Position numbers and translations under genes: made by a program. Positions 12,554-23,070 of a stretch of 64,000 nt of DNA are shown piece after piece; the stretch's first letter is position 1, and each line of letters starts with the position of its first letter. The notes under the pieces were generated by a model. That model did no database searches, was not told the origin of the DNA, and worked only from the letters and a program-made list of their open reading frames with translations. Origin of the DNA: Catonia carolina (lineage: Eukaryota; Arthropoda; Insecta; Hemiptera; Achilidae); the NCBI GenBank assembly GCA_035578175.1, contig JAQMRL010000003.1:56404672-56468671 (forward strand), given 5' to 3'.

Positions 12554-12748
12554 TTGAAAATATTCAATAGTGATTGTCATGATGATAATGTAAGTGAAAG
12601 TGAATCTTCCGGATTTAGTTTTGACAGTGTTAGTGATATTTATGATTTCAGTTTAAGTGGTTTTGAGTGTGAAACTGAAGATATTGACTTGGCTGATTAT
12701 AACTACAGGTCAGATTTTGTTGAGTTGGTCAGATGGTTTAACTTTTGA
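12554..12748 (+). CDS. Short acidic open frame, doubtful
   Basis: A 64-codon frame rich in Ser, Asp and Glu (for example Ser-Glu-Ser-Glu-Ser-Ser-Gly followed by alternating acidic and hydrophobic residues). The composition is unlike the Lys/Asn/Phe-rich noise elsewhere in the window. Acidic Ser/Asp-rich segments occur at the N-termini of piggyBac-like transposases, but I see no diagnostic motif. Its ATG overlaps the preceding AT-rich DNA and no downstream coding was found. It may be chance. Confidence 0.15.
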   Translation: MKIFNSDCHDDNVSESESSGFSFDSVSDIYDFSLSGFECETEDIDLADYNYRSDFVELVRWFNF

Positions 12749-15079
12749 ACCGGGTACATTTTAGTCAATAATTTTACATTTTAGTTTTCTATTTGATCTT
12801 CAAACTTTACGTTAAATTTTCTGACAGCACAGTGAAATTTAACAATTACATTAGTTAATAAATGATAACCGTGTTCTCCAAATAATTTGATATATGAGTC
12901 TTTTGCAGACTATTATACAAATATGTACGGGAAAGGGTAGCTAAACCCAGAAAATCTCGACATAAAAGCTAGATGACCTTGCTAGTACACCAATATGCCT
13001 CATGATCAAAATTATTTCCTCTGCAAATTGTTTTCTCTGACAATGGAATTCACTGGACAGACTCTGTGTTGAATGAAATAATGTCAAGTTTAGAATATGC
13101 CCATGCCTACCCATGTCTGTACATAATGAGTACTTTCAAAGATGCCTGAACTTTTAATAAGCATATATTACATACTTTTAATTCAGTAATACATGTATTA
13201 GTTAAATAACTCGCCTCTCTTTTACTTAGTGAATTAGGGAACCTAACCAACGTTTGGGTGGATATAAAACTACTGAAACCCACTTTTATGAATTTTAGTT
13301 TTGTTAAATTAAGTATATTAATGAAATAATTAAATCTTATATTACAGTGGTTCAATCTTTATACACTACATAGGTGAACTGAAGTTCCTGGGTTCAATTC
13401 ACCGCTAGGATATAAAACTTAAAATAGGAAAAAACAGTTTCACACTACACCATACCATGAAGAAAATATGTCATATTTCAAGTATTTAAAAACTGTATTT
13501 ACCTTGATATTATGAAGTTTATAATGTGACAAAAGGTGTATTTGTATTTTAAATTCTGGTAAAACGGAAAAGCAAATAAAAATCACTTATGTTTTTTTAT
13601 AATTTAATTTAGTATAAAAAAGTAATGCCAAATTAAATTAGTAGTACTAATAGTAGCAGAAGTAGTATTTTTTCAGTAGTAGTAATATAAGTAGTAGTGC
13701 CTATAAAGTTTCTGAAAATTGTAATAAAAATATAAACAATATTCTTGTTTTTAGGTCATTTGAATTGATTATCTCATTTTCCGAGAGAAAATATGCAGTT
13801 GAAGTAGTAAAATGTGAAAAACAACCAGGTATTTATGAAAGAATTATTACTTCGTATGCACGTTAAAATAAATGATGATACAATAGCAATATGCAATGCA
13901 AGTTCAGCTATTCAAAATATTTCAAATGTTTAAAAACTGTATTTCCCTTTTTGTTAAAACCACATTCTATTAAAGGCGTACTAGTATGTAGAACTATTAT
14001 TTGTTCAGTTTTATTGTAATAACTTTGACAGGTTTCACATTCTTTCCGAATAAAGAAACATGAATATTGGAGTTTCCAATGAATACAATTTTAACTTATT
14101 ACAACTCAGCGTTCAGTTTAAGTCAACAACTGACAAAACTATTTAACCACATCAAAAGAACACCTAACAAAATTAAATTTATTTTATCGACTATAAAATC
14201 TACTGAAACCTATAAGTGTATTAAAATTGGTGGTATGGTATAAAATGTAAAATATGTAATAAAAATAAACTTCTTCATTCAATAACAAAACCTTTTTTTT
14301 ACGCTGAACTGTTTAACGTAACCTTTTTTTTAACGTTAATTTTATTTAGAAACTATACAGTACAGTATAACCATCCAAAAGCTTAACTAAATTTTGAAAA
14401 AAACAAATAACTTGATAAATAAACAGAAATATTTTTTTAAAGAATACATCCCAGTGGATAATTCAAAAGTATAGTGGATTTCAAAAAAATAAATTAATAA
14501 AAATATAGAACAATTAGTTCAATAGATCTCTACTCCATTTTCTTCGTAGGCGTCGGTGTGGTAAGTCTCGTCTTGACATTTGCTGTATTAGGGGATTGAT
14601 GTGATCTGTTAATTTCCTGTTAAATTTGGAATATTTTATTTTAGCAGTTTCTGTTACAAAAGGGATTTTCAAATCGGAATGCAATGTTAAATTTGTTACA
14701 TAATATTAACGTAACCTAAACTAAATATATTAAAATAAGATTAACTGTTTAACTAAACAAAAACGATTATTTTTGTTACTGACATTGCTAACAAACATCT
14801 AAAATAAGTATATGAATAATATTTAAGTTAAAGTCATATTTATTTATAATTACACATGCATAAATGTAATACGAACTGATATCTAATTTGTAACATGAGT
14901 TTTAAGTAAAAAGTGTTTTAAAATAAAAACTGAGTAATTTTATGGCAAAATCTTTTTAATAGGCTTCTTAACAAAAGTAAATAAATTAAAAGTAATTGAT
15001 ATGTTACTTTATAAAATGCTTACGGGTAAAACATTTTTTCTAGTTCATTTAAAATAAAATTACAAGAAACTACACATCT
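12749..15079. other. AT-rich spacer with AGT-rich simple repeat
   Basis: No gene recognised. A degenerate AGT/GTA trinucleotide tract spans about 13640-13700. A lone B-box-like TGGGTTCAATTCACC at 13389 could be a decayed SINE head, but there is no second box I trust. Confidence 0.5.
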
Positions 15080-15290
15080 TCAGAACTGGCTGGTTGAATA
15101 AAACAACTAATCATTTGCTGCTCTCAAGCTGAAAACTTTGATTATGGCGCAGTATTTCACGAGCGTCGCAGAAATATAACGTCTGTGTACGTAGCATTGT
15201 TGTACTCTTCGTACTGCAATGCTGTTTCCGGTACTTTTTCTGCACCTGGTTGTGAAATAAGCCTCTCCGTGTTACATATTTCATTAACTT
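15080..15290 (+). repeat. Dispersed repeat D, copy 1
   Basis: Aligns in the same orientation with 42712-42920. Shared words include ACTGGCTGGTTGAATAAAA versus CTGTCTGGCTGCATAAAA, AACGTCTGTGTACGTAGC versus AACGTTTGTGTGCAGAGC, and the AAGCC(T/G)CTC, GTTAC(A/G)TATTTC end. No terminal repeats or coding sequence were seen, and the class is unknown. Confidence 0.6.
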
Positions 15291-15834
15291 TTGGATTACT
15301 TTTCGTTACATTTTTTGAATAATCTGAATAATATTATGAAATCCGTACAGGTCTCGGACCCAATCAGTTCTGATTAGCGGGGCTGTTGTGTAATTAAATA
15401 TTTTTACTCCAAATCAACAAATTTAAATGTATATTCAAAGTTCTATTCTACGCGTTAATTAACTTTTCGTTTAGGGCAATAACAGATGGGTTATTGCTCA
15501 GGCAATCGACCCAGTAATTATTTGCAGTTGTTTTGTCTTTGATTTTGGGCTCGATAGGTAGTACTCTACAATGAGCGGCAAATTTCCATATATAATATAT
15601 TATAAACTCATATCGTAATATACAAACCCAACAAATACACAATAGGCAACTCTCATCTGATTAAAAAGTCAATAGTTTCTTTTGGATATCATTTATCCAT
15701 CTCCAGTTGCAATACAAATATATCAATGCACACTTTCGTCAGTTTTTAATGACAAAGTGACGAAAGTGTCCAATAATTTAGGAATATCCAAGACAAGTAT
15801 TTAAGATAAAAAATATTTTAAAAACATAATTATT

Positions 15835-16790
15835 TCTTTTTTTTATCCGATGCGGCGAGAAAAATTGCATGTTCACTCCCTCACGATGGGGAAAGTAGTG
15901 TTAGACGCCATTGAGGCGTCCTCGTCCAGCCTCAAGGAGACCGCAACCGCCTACCAACCAAAAGCCCGCCGCCTGGTCAATTGATCCGACATCAGCAAAG
16001 AACCCTCCACCTCCCTCGGAACTGTTTATATAATACTATAAGGGAAATGTCGGGTTAAAAAAAAATTACATACTGTCAGTGGGGCGTGGAAGGGAACCGT
16101 AGCCTAATTTCTCTTTCCCCGTCCAACACTCTCTCTCTCTCACTTTCATTCATCTCTTTCATCACCAGCTCAGGAAATTAGTGTGTCTTCTTTCTAAAAT
16201 CGGGACAGGATTGATTTACTGTGGGAGAGAGCGATCCCTCTGATCTCCACACGTCTCCTCCCTCCGCATTCTTCCGATCACCCTCTCCGCAAACTGAGCG
16301 ACCTACTACCAGTTCTCCTCATCACACAGCATCGCTGCCCCTACTCTCTCTGGGATCCACTGTACAACGCCTATCTTCTCACATATCTCCATTCTGTCGA
16401 AGCCAAAAAGGGACATCTTTCAAAAATATGCGCATTGGACTCCTCCTCTTCACTGTCGCACAGTCGACATTTTGGCACTTCATCAAGTTTGAACCTCGTC
16501 AAATATTCCCCAAAACAACCATACCCTATTAGCTACTGCGTCAGTTCGTGGGTGGCATCACCAAATCTCCTCCTTATCCACACCTCGACATTCGGAATGA
16601 ACCTCCCTGTCCACTCTTCGACCCTAGCTTCGCTCCATCTCCTCTGCTATCAGCTGAGTAATCGGTTCCAACATTCTTCTTTATCAGCACCAGCTCGCTG
16701 CTCTTCCCTCCCGCACGCCTTAAAAACAGGATTGGAAATATTTTCCCTAATAAGGGGTAATTCGAAGAATCTTAATTAGACGTTGTTTTA
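15835..16790 (-). pseudogene. R1-like LINE 3' end: reverse-transcriptase C-terminus, 3' UTR and poly(A)
   Basis: The minus strand, read from 16790 down, encodes the C-terminal part of a LINE ORF2. The order is a Glu-Glu-Trp-Thr-Gly-Arg-Phe segment (about 16615), Gly-Tyr-Gly-Cys-Phe-Gly-Glu-Tyr-Leu (16530-16505) and a Cys-X2-Cys-X11-His-X4-Cys knuckle (Cys-Arg-Leu-Cys, then His-Ile-Phe-Glu-Arg-Cys, 16470-16409). After a frameshift near 16380, an Ala-Ala-Met-Leu-Cys-Asp-Glu-Glu-Asn-Trp stretch follows. This order is typical of R1-clade LINEs. In-frame stops occur near 16660, 16531 and 16317. The 3' UTR (16108-15845) recurs at 18138-18407, and a T-run at 15836-15844 is the poly(A) tail of the minus strand. 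The plus-strand frames at 16221-16779 are shadows. Confidence 0.85.
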
Positions 16791-17297
16791 GTTTTTTAAT
16801 AATTGAACACCAACTAGGTTAGCAGATAAATTATTTTTTTAAATATTTTTTTAGAAGTAGTCTACGTCAAAATTTCGATAAGAACAGTTATGTAGGGGTT
16901 ATATTTTATATATTTTTATTAAGTTATTTAATCCAAACTATACATACATAGGTAGGCGTTCAATATTATTTTAAATTCCGTTTTACAATTATTTATATTC
17001 TACAAAGTTATTTCCGAAATAATTTTTAAGAAATAGGTTCTTTAGTATACAGTTTTATAGAGTTTCAGATGTTAATTGACCGAAGGTGGAAAACAGGATG
17101 GTAGAATTCCTGTAATATGAACAACAATCAATTGCTAGCCTTAGAAGGGCGAATTAAATAAAGTACTTTTCTTTTCCCCAGTTTCACCCCATAATTTAAT
17201 TTTTCTAGATATCACTTGGAGAATACGCATGAAAATGTTTAGACCTTCAGCCATTCGGAAAGTATAAAAATATTTCTTTTGGGTAGCCACCTTAGTA

Positions 17298-17360
17298 TGA
17301 CTTTCCTCAGTCATTCAGTTTTTCTGAGTTGACTTTCCTTAATCATTCAGTTTTTCTGTA
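17298..17360 (+). repeat. Two-copy 31-bp tandem repeat
   Basis: TGACTTTCC(T/T)(C/A)A(G/A)TCATTC followed by AGTTTTTCTG occurs twice in succession with few differences. Confidence 0.7.
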
Positions 17361-17585
17361 TCTTCTAAGGAACTTATTTTCTGAATTTTAACTCTCTAGG
17401 TAATCGGGAAGTTCTAGGAATCGGGAATCAGGGATGAGTGAGTAAACCAGTAAGCACTTTCGTATTTACTTATGCAGATAGCCAAGAAAAATGAAAATGA
17501 ATATTCCAAAGATTTTTATTTTCAGTTAAACCAGTCACGATAACCATTCATAGTGCCTCATTTAATAATAATTAAAGGAAAATTA

Positions 17586-17627
17586 GTCTGCTTTAGCAGT
17601 AATTGCAAAACAATCAGACGTTAAACA
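17586..17627 (+). repeat. SINE family S1, 3' tail fragment
   Basis: GTCTGCTTTAGCAGTAATTG continuing to CAAAACAATCAGACGTTAAA matches the extreme 3' end of family S1 (compare 36401-36445 minus and 9535-9572 plus). Confidence 0.6.
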
Positions 17628-18137
17628 AAAAATGGACAATTATTTATAAAATAATATTTATCGTTTTACATTATTTAATTAATGGAAAATTAAAATGTTT
17701 ATAAAGTGATATTTTCTCTTGTAAATTTTATTTTAAATAACCGTAATAAATTTTAATGTAGTAATAAATTAACATATTCAATTTATTTTTCAATTTACAA
17801 CTGTGTATTTTTGTGCTTCTCTTTTTAATTTAATTCTTTCAATATTGCCTAGTATGAAACATACTACGGAATGTGACTTTTTCACCAGCGGTTTAATCAA
17901 CTGACGTTCGTGTTTATTGGAGATAGCCTATTCCAATTTCAGATGAAAAGTAAAATAAAACAAAAATATTTTATCCTATAGACTATGTATACCTGATTAA
18001 AAACACTGATACTGTCATAACAAATTAAAAAGATATCACTACTCTCCACAAGGTTTTATCTAATTGACTGTTTTTTGAAATGAATTAACAATTCCTTAAC
18101 TGTTTCATGTATTTTAACAAAAGTTAAGTTAAGTTAG

Positions 18138-18407
18138 TGATTAGACTACGGTTCCCTTCCACGCTCCGCTGACCGTATGTAATTTTTTTTTAATCCGACA
18201 TTTCCCTTGTAATATAAACAGTTCCGAGGGAGGTGGAGGATTCTTTGCTGATGTCGGATCAAGTGGCCAGGCGGCGGGTTTTTGGTTGGTAGGCGGTTGC
18301 GGCCTCTTTGGAGCTGGACGAGGACGCCTCAATTGAGTCTAACACTACTTCCCCCATCGTTATGGAGTGAACATGAGTTTTTCTCGCCGCCTCGGATAAA
18401 AAAAAGT
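18138..18407 (+). repeat. Second copy of the R1-like LINE 3' UTR with poly(A)
   Basis: This 270-bp segment is the reverse complement of 15836-16108 at high identity. It runs from TACGGTTCCCTTCCACGC through CGAGGGAGGTGGAG to CTCGCCGCCTCGGATAAAAA and an A-run. It is best read as a heavily 5'-truncated insertion of the same LINE in plus orientation. The minus-strand frame at 18141-18332 (Pro/Lys-rich) is part of this repeat and not a gene. Confidence 0.85.
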
Positions 18408-18417
18408 TGAGTGGACC

Positions 18418-19215
18418 GTATGTGTGTGTGTGTGTGTTTGAACAGAATATCTCAAGAATGAAACATTGTACGAACTTGAAACTTAAAACTTAAGTTAGAT
18501 ACCACTATAGAACCTGACACGAACATTTTCATCAAAATCGGTCAACCGGAAGTAGTAGTTTATTCATGGCATATTTTCACTTTTTTGCGATTTTCTCAAA
18601 AACAACTCCTACGATTTTTTTAAAAATCGCCTCAATTACTAAATTTTTAATGCTCTACAAGATAGGGTAGGCGTCATGTCTGCTGAACTTCTTGAAAAGG
18701 TTGTTTTCTCGTAAAAAAATTGTTTTTTTAAGATTGTGACTTTTAATATGCATTTTAGCGCAAAAATGTATATAATAAAAGATGTAGGGAATTTAAAACC
18801 CTATAACTTTTATTTAAAACATTTTTTTGTAAACGCTTAGTTTAGCGGTAATTAGCGATTTTTTGGTTTTTTCTCACAAAAACGTGTACAAAATCGACTT
18901 TTTTAAGATTTCAACCTTAGTATGCATTTAACGACAAAAGTGTACATTCAAACTTATAGGAAATTAAAAGATCCACAACTTTGTTTAGAGCATTTTTCTC
19001 TATAGAGCCTAGTTCAGCGTGAAAGAGTAATTTTCCGTATTTTTAGCCAAACAGGTTGATTTTCATTTTGCGTCTTTCAGTCACGATTGAAATAAGGTTA
19101 TGGTTTTAGAGGTTAATTTTTTGTTTATTTCTAATGTTTTTTTACTAACCTATCATTAGGTTATATTGTTCATTATTTGCGTTAGCAAGAGAAAGACGTG
19201 TGAGCGTTTCACACC
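18418..19215 (+). repeat. Dispersed repeat E, longest copy
   Basis: Begins at a (GT)n tract (18419-18438) just past the LINE poly(A). The first 340 bp match 11586-11935 (minus). The end (about 19030-19215; GGTTATATTGTTCATTATTT, AGGTTAATTTTTTGTTTATT) matches 36140-36345. The two partial copies therefore cover different ends of one element of about 800 bp. Repeated phrases in its middle (TTTCTCAAAAACAACTCC, TTTTTTCTCACAAAAACG) suggest internal sub-repeats. No coding sequence was seen. Confidence 0.65.
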
Positions 19216-19664
19216 AGATTTTTAACTAAATCATACATGTTACTCTTCGCGGGATACTTGCATTCGGAAATTTTTCTACGAATACTATACATATTTCTTC
19301 ATACGATTGGAAACGAATAAAGGAATATTTAATATTGAAAACTCAACTAAAGCTATCCTCTCCGGAATTGAATAAGGCTTTTTACATAAACACAACTGCA
19401 CTCACAATACTGCACCGCAGTGAAATGTATGGCATCACTGACACTTAACCATCTGATAACAATCAGTAGCTACTACCAGTACTCCTGCGTGGAAACATTG
19501 TAGGGAAGCGGTTACGTTATGGGTTCGGGTTTTTGTTGCTCACTATATAACAAAGTAAAAGAAAAGAGGCAAAATAGCTCAATATGCAGGTGATGGAATA
19601 GAAATGTAGGGTTTTTAAGTTGAGTAAAATAAAGAACTAAGTAATAAAATCAATATTTAAGATT
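19216..19664. other. Spacer
   Basis: No gene or repeat recognised. Composition is slightly less AT-rich around 19390-19530. Confidence 0.45.
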
Positions 19665-19945
19665 ACAAGATTTTATATGGTATGACCATGTGAAGAGAAT
19701 GGGGGAGGAAAGGTTGCCTAGAAGTATGGAAGCAGGATGGGTGGACGGAACGAGATCAATAGGATGACCAAGAAAAAGATGGAACGATGAAATTAAGAGG
19801 AATGTGGAGGGACGGGGATACAACTGGAAACGAATAGAGGAAGAGAAATGGTGGACGGACAAAAGAAAATGGAGAGGCTTGGTCAACACCTAGACCCGGC
19901 GATAGCTGGAATGGGCACTGGATATACTACTACTATAAGAATGTA
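19665..19945 (+). pseudogene. LINE reverse-transcriptase C-terminal fragment (RTE/CR1-like)
   Basis: From 19679 the frame reads Trp-Tyr-Asp-His-Val-Lys-Arg-Met, then Arg-Leu-Pro-Arg-Ser, a TGA in place of the Arg of the usual Gly-Arg-Pro-Arg-Lys-Arg-Trp motif, Pro-Arg-Lys-Arg-Trp-Asn-Asp-Glu-Ile, and a basic/Trp-rich end (Lys-Trp-Arg-Gly-Leu-Val) terminated by TAG at 19890. The Trp-X-Gly/Asp-His-Val...Arg-Met...Arg-Pro-Arg-Lys-Arg-Trp order is the C-terminal signature of endonuclease-reverse-transcriptase LINE proteins. A CTACTACTA tail follows. It is 5'-truncated with one in-frame stop. The minus-strand frame at 19650-19889 is a shadow. Confidence 0.85.
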
Positions 19946-20175
19946 TAGGAATACTAAAGTGGTATAATCATATGACAAGAGTGACGAGAAATATACTAGA
20001 AAAAAATGAAGAGTAACTGGTAAAAATAACCGACAATAGTACTAGAAGCTGAAGAAGACCAGTCATAATATATGGATGGACTGCATTCAAGTTAATAAAA
20101 GCACCGGAGGCTTAACGAGAACTCAGTAAAGATGACCACTAAAATAATTAAAATTCAGGAGAAGAATCTGTATCA
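19946..20175 (+). pseudogene. Second LINE C-terminal fragment, more decayed
   Basis: Immediately after the previous fragment, Trp-Tyr-Asn-His-Met-Thr-Arg-Val appears at about 19958, again the Trp-X-His-Val/Met-X-Arg motif. After frameshifts, an Arg-Arg-Pro segment and Trp-Met-Asp-Cys-Ile-Gln follow near 20080. The order matches the same C-terminal domain, so two related 3' ends lie head to tail. Homology is weaker because frames change several times. Confidence 0.5.
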
Positions 20176-21794
20176 TAAGAAAAAGATGTTATACAAACAC
20201 ACGTCATATTTTGGAAAAATGTTGAGTTGTTCCGCTTTGCAAAGAGTAGTGATGAGCTTACAGTGGTGATAGCCAATGTTAATGAGACCTAACATACCAT
20301 ATGTCTACAGAGGGAGAGAGTGAGTGAGTGAGTGTGGGTGTGTGTATGTGTGAAAGAGATCAAGAGAGATTGATGGAGAAGGGGAGAACTTAAGTTGCTT
20401 GGTTCATTCATACGTTGCTCTGATTCACAATAACAAGAAAATATATGAAATTCTAAATTTATCCACAAGGTAAGTACATTTAAGAATTTTGTTTTAAGAA
20501 TAAGTTGTTTTTTTTAAATCCATTAACATTTTCTCAGAGTTTCGTGAGAACTAGAAACCATCCGATAAAATACATTTAAGCTACAAAAGAAAATAAATTA
20601 AAATTAGATTTTAAGCGATTCGTAAATTTTTTTATTGCGTATTACCGGATTTTATTTCTATTTTACGAAAAGTGGAAGTTCTAATATTACATTTGAGAGA
20701 GCCCATGTTCTTTGCTCTCTTTATTTCAGTTATACGAGTACTCATACTTACCTTTTTATATTTTTATTCTGCTTGGAAAAAACACGGTTTAAAGAAAGAA
20801 AATATTAAAGTAACGTAACTCGGAAAGAACAGCAATTTTCTTTGTTAAGTTTATACAATTTTATGAAAAAAGTCCTTTAACCCTTTAAACCTAACAAAAC
20901 ATCCATTAAGACTGTAATGTTTAGTGTGTATATATATGTTTTTGTGTAGATCGCTTTTGTATCAATAATATAATACAAGTACATTTATGTGACGTAAGGG
21001 TATATCTATTTTAACTTGTTTTTGGAGTTTGGTACTTCGGTAAACACACACAATATTGCTTTAACTTGTTTTCTTACAAATATAGGTATAATTTATTTGT
21101 AGTTTATTAAACAATTTAATTCTAATACGTAACAATAGGAAGCAGGCAGAATATTACATTAACTTTCCGATTATGACAAAAATAGAAGTCCTACCACAAA
21201 TATAATAATTTATATTTATAACAACTTTAGTTGCATTCATTATAAGCTCATATAAAGTTTTGAAGATAGTTGGTAACTCGTACTTAATTTAAGAGAATTA
21301 TCTATGTAATAAAAGAGGTACAGGATATTTTGTGATGATTCATCTAAACTTAAGGGAAAAATTTTATATTTCTATCTAATCAGCCCAAACATTCATTTTT
21401 TCGTGAGTTGTGTTCCAGAATGAGCGTAGGACATATGAGCCGGTAAAATTCATAGTGGTACATGTCATTTTTATTTAGTTTAGAGAAAAAAAAGTTAAAG
21501 CAGAAATTTTATCCCAATTAACAGAAGCAGATTTATGTCTACTGCCATTTGTCCATACAAATAATAAATTCAAATCACTGCAGTACCAGTTGGTCAATTT
21601 TTCAAATTTTGCACCTTAGGAAGGCTTAAAAACATGTACCATTTTGCTTTTCGCTGTATGTGTTATACTCTCTCGTGTACAAATTGGGAAACAATAACTT
21701 ATACCCATATTACTTCAATGAAAACATTTTTATTTATTTATGAAAAGTAGACGGTTGTTTGATATTCATTTGCAAGAAACTTGTATATTCTATG
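20176..21794. other. AT-rich spacer with GA/GT simple sequence
   Basis: No gene recognised. A GAGTGAGTGAGTG/GTGTGTGTATG simple-sequence patch spans 20310-20375. Confidence 0.5.
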
Positions 21795-22072
21795 ATCTTC
21801 CAAAGCTATTACCCTCACTTGTCTTGAAGAAGCCCCGAACTCAAGTATTTTGACTTGATTTTAATTTACAAAATCAAGGGAATTTACTTGAAAAAATCAA
21901 AATAAAACGAAGTGCTGAAAAGAAAATCTTTCAGATCTTCCAAAGCGAGTACCCACACGAGTCGTGAAGAAGTCCTAACTCAAGTATTTTGACTTGATAT
22001 TTATGTACAAAATCAAATGAATTTACTAAAAAAAAAAAATAAAAATAAAACAAAATTCTGAAAAGAAAATCA
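21795..22072 (+). repeat. Tandem duplication of a 140-bp unit
   Basis: Two adjacent copies: each starts GATCTTCCAAAGC, contains CTCAAGTATTTTGACTTGAT and ends GAAAAGAAAATC. Copy 1 is about 21796-21936 and copy 2 about 21937-22072. They differ by substitutions and an A-run expansion in copy 2. Confidence 0.85.
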
Positions 22073-22312
22073 AAATCATTGTGATCCATCATCATTCATC
22101 ATCATTGTGATTCTGTTATTACTTTGTCTTGACTTGTATTACTTTTCCACATTGATGAATGAGTTGATAAAAAAAGTTTTTATTCACAAAAATCCGCAAA
22201 TTTGAAATATGTGACTTGTACCATTATGACTTTCACTGGCTCATATCCAGAACTCATAAACTAACTTATTATTATTTTTATCAGATCCGTAAATGTGGGA
22301 GTTGTATGTTTA

Positions 22313-22355
22313 GATCGGTTCTAGAAAGGCTTGATATATCTTTAATTTCTCTGAT

Positions 22356-22401
<46 letters not shown>

Positions 22402-22560
22402 GAATGTCTACCAATTAGACTATTTATACATTTTGTTCTGTGCGTTATTGTTTGTCCAGATCGGTTTTAGAAAGAATTGATAGATTTTTAATTTCTCTGA
22501 TAAAGAGAATGATAGGGGAATGTCTACCAGTTAGACTGTTATACATTTTGTTCTCCGTGG
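22313..22560 (+). repeat. Tandem duplication with (GA)n expansion
   Basis: The unit AGATCGGTT(C/T)TAGAAAG ... TTTAATTTCTCTGATAAAGA ... AATGTCTACCA(A/G)TTAGAC ... ATACATTTTGTTCT occurs twice (from 22313 and from 22458). A (GA)n microsatellite of about 35 bp has expanded inside copy 1 (22358-22393). The open frame at 22216-22470 is created by the repeat. Confidence 0.85.
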
Positions 22561-22639
22561 TTTATCATTTCAGTGGTATGAATGGGGTTTCTATGTGAGT
22601 CTTTTGTCAAGTGTGATTCCTTAATATCTAATTGTGTCC

Positions 22640-23070
22640 GTCTATCTCCACTAAAACGATAAATATTGCTCGATTACAGTCCTGTCAGTCCAGAGTACTG
22701 GCAATACTGAGAATTATGACAAACTCTTCTTGTTACGTACGAAACAAGACTATTCACAATGACTTGCATGTTCCTTACGTATTCGACGCAATAGAAGAAT
22801 ACTATCGACGTTTCCACAGAAATTTAGCTAAAGATAAAAAGAAACTAATTAAGATGATTTTTCAGTTACTTTACCGGAGAACCCTCCCAGAAGGATCAAG
22901 AACAGATATTTGTTGCTATCCTAATAAAAAAATTCTGATGATTGTAATATAACTCTAAACATTAACAAAAAATTACATTCGTAAAACAAATACATAGTAT
23001 AAGCTTCATCGATGGGTGATCGGCTTCCTTGTGTCGTTCATATAATCATTTGTATCATCGTCATTTTCAG
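22640..23070 (+). pseudogene. Jockey-like LINE C-terminus and 3' UTR
   Basis: The open frame 22632-22952 carries, from codon 10, an Asn-Ile-Ala-Arg-Leu-Gln-Ser motif, Tyr-Val-Arg-Asn-Lys-Thr-Ile-His-Asn-Asp-Leu-His-Val-Pro-Tyr-Val (about codons 35-50) and a Phe-His-Arg-Asn-Leu segment. This is the conserved C-terminal end of Jockey-clade reverse transcriptases, just after the thumb. The catalytic palm is absent, so it is 5'-truncated. The 3' UTR (23000-23065, CGATGGGTGATCGGCT and following) matches the relic at 56690-56765, which places both in one subfamily. There is no upstream Met of its own. Confidence 0.85.

Larger units (their letters stand above)
16791..18137. other. AT-rich spacer between two LINE 3' ends
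   Basis: Mostly featureless. A 31-bp unit (TGACTTTCCTCAGTCATTCA and a T-rich end) is repeated in tandem twice at about 17298-17360. A tail-only fragment of SINE S1 is at 17586-17627. Confidence 0.5.

Noticed and set aside
18141..18332. Pro/Lys-rich minus-strand protein
   Set aside because: Falls entirely within a LINE 3' UTR repeat that also occurs at 15.8-16.1 kb without the frame.
15836..18407. Long terminal inverted repeats of a 2.6-kb DNA transposon
   Set aside because: Each arm ends in its own A-run, and the left arm continues into R1-like LINE coding sequence on its strand; two LINE 3' ends in opposite orientation explain everything seen.
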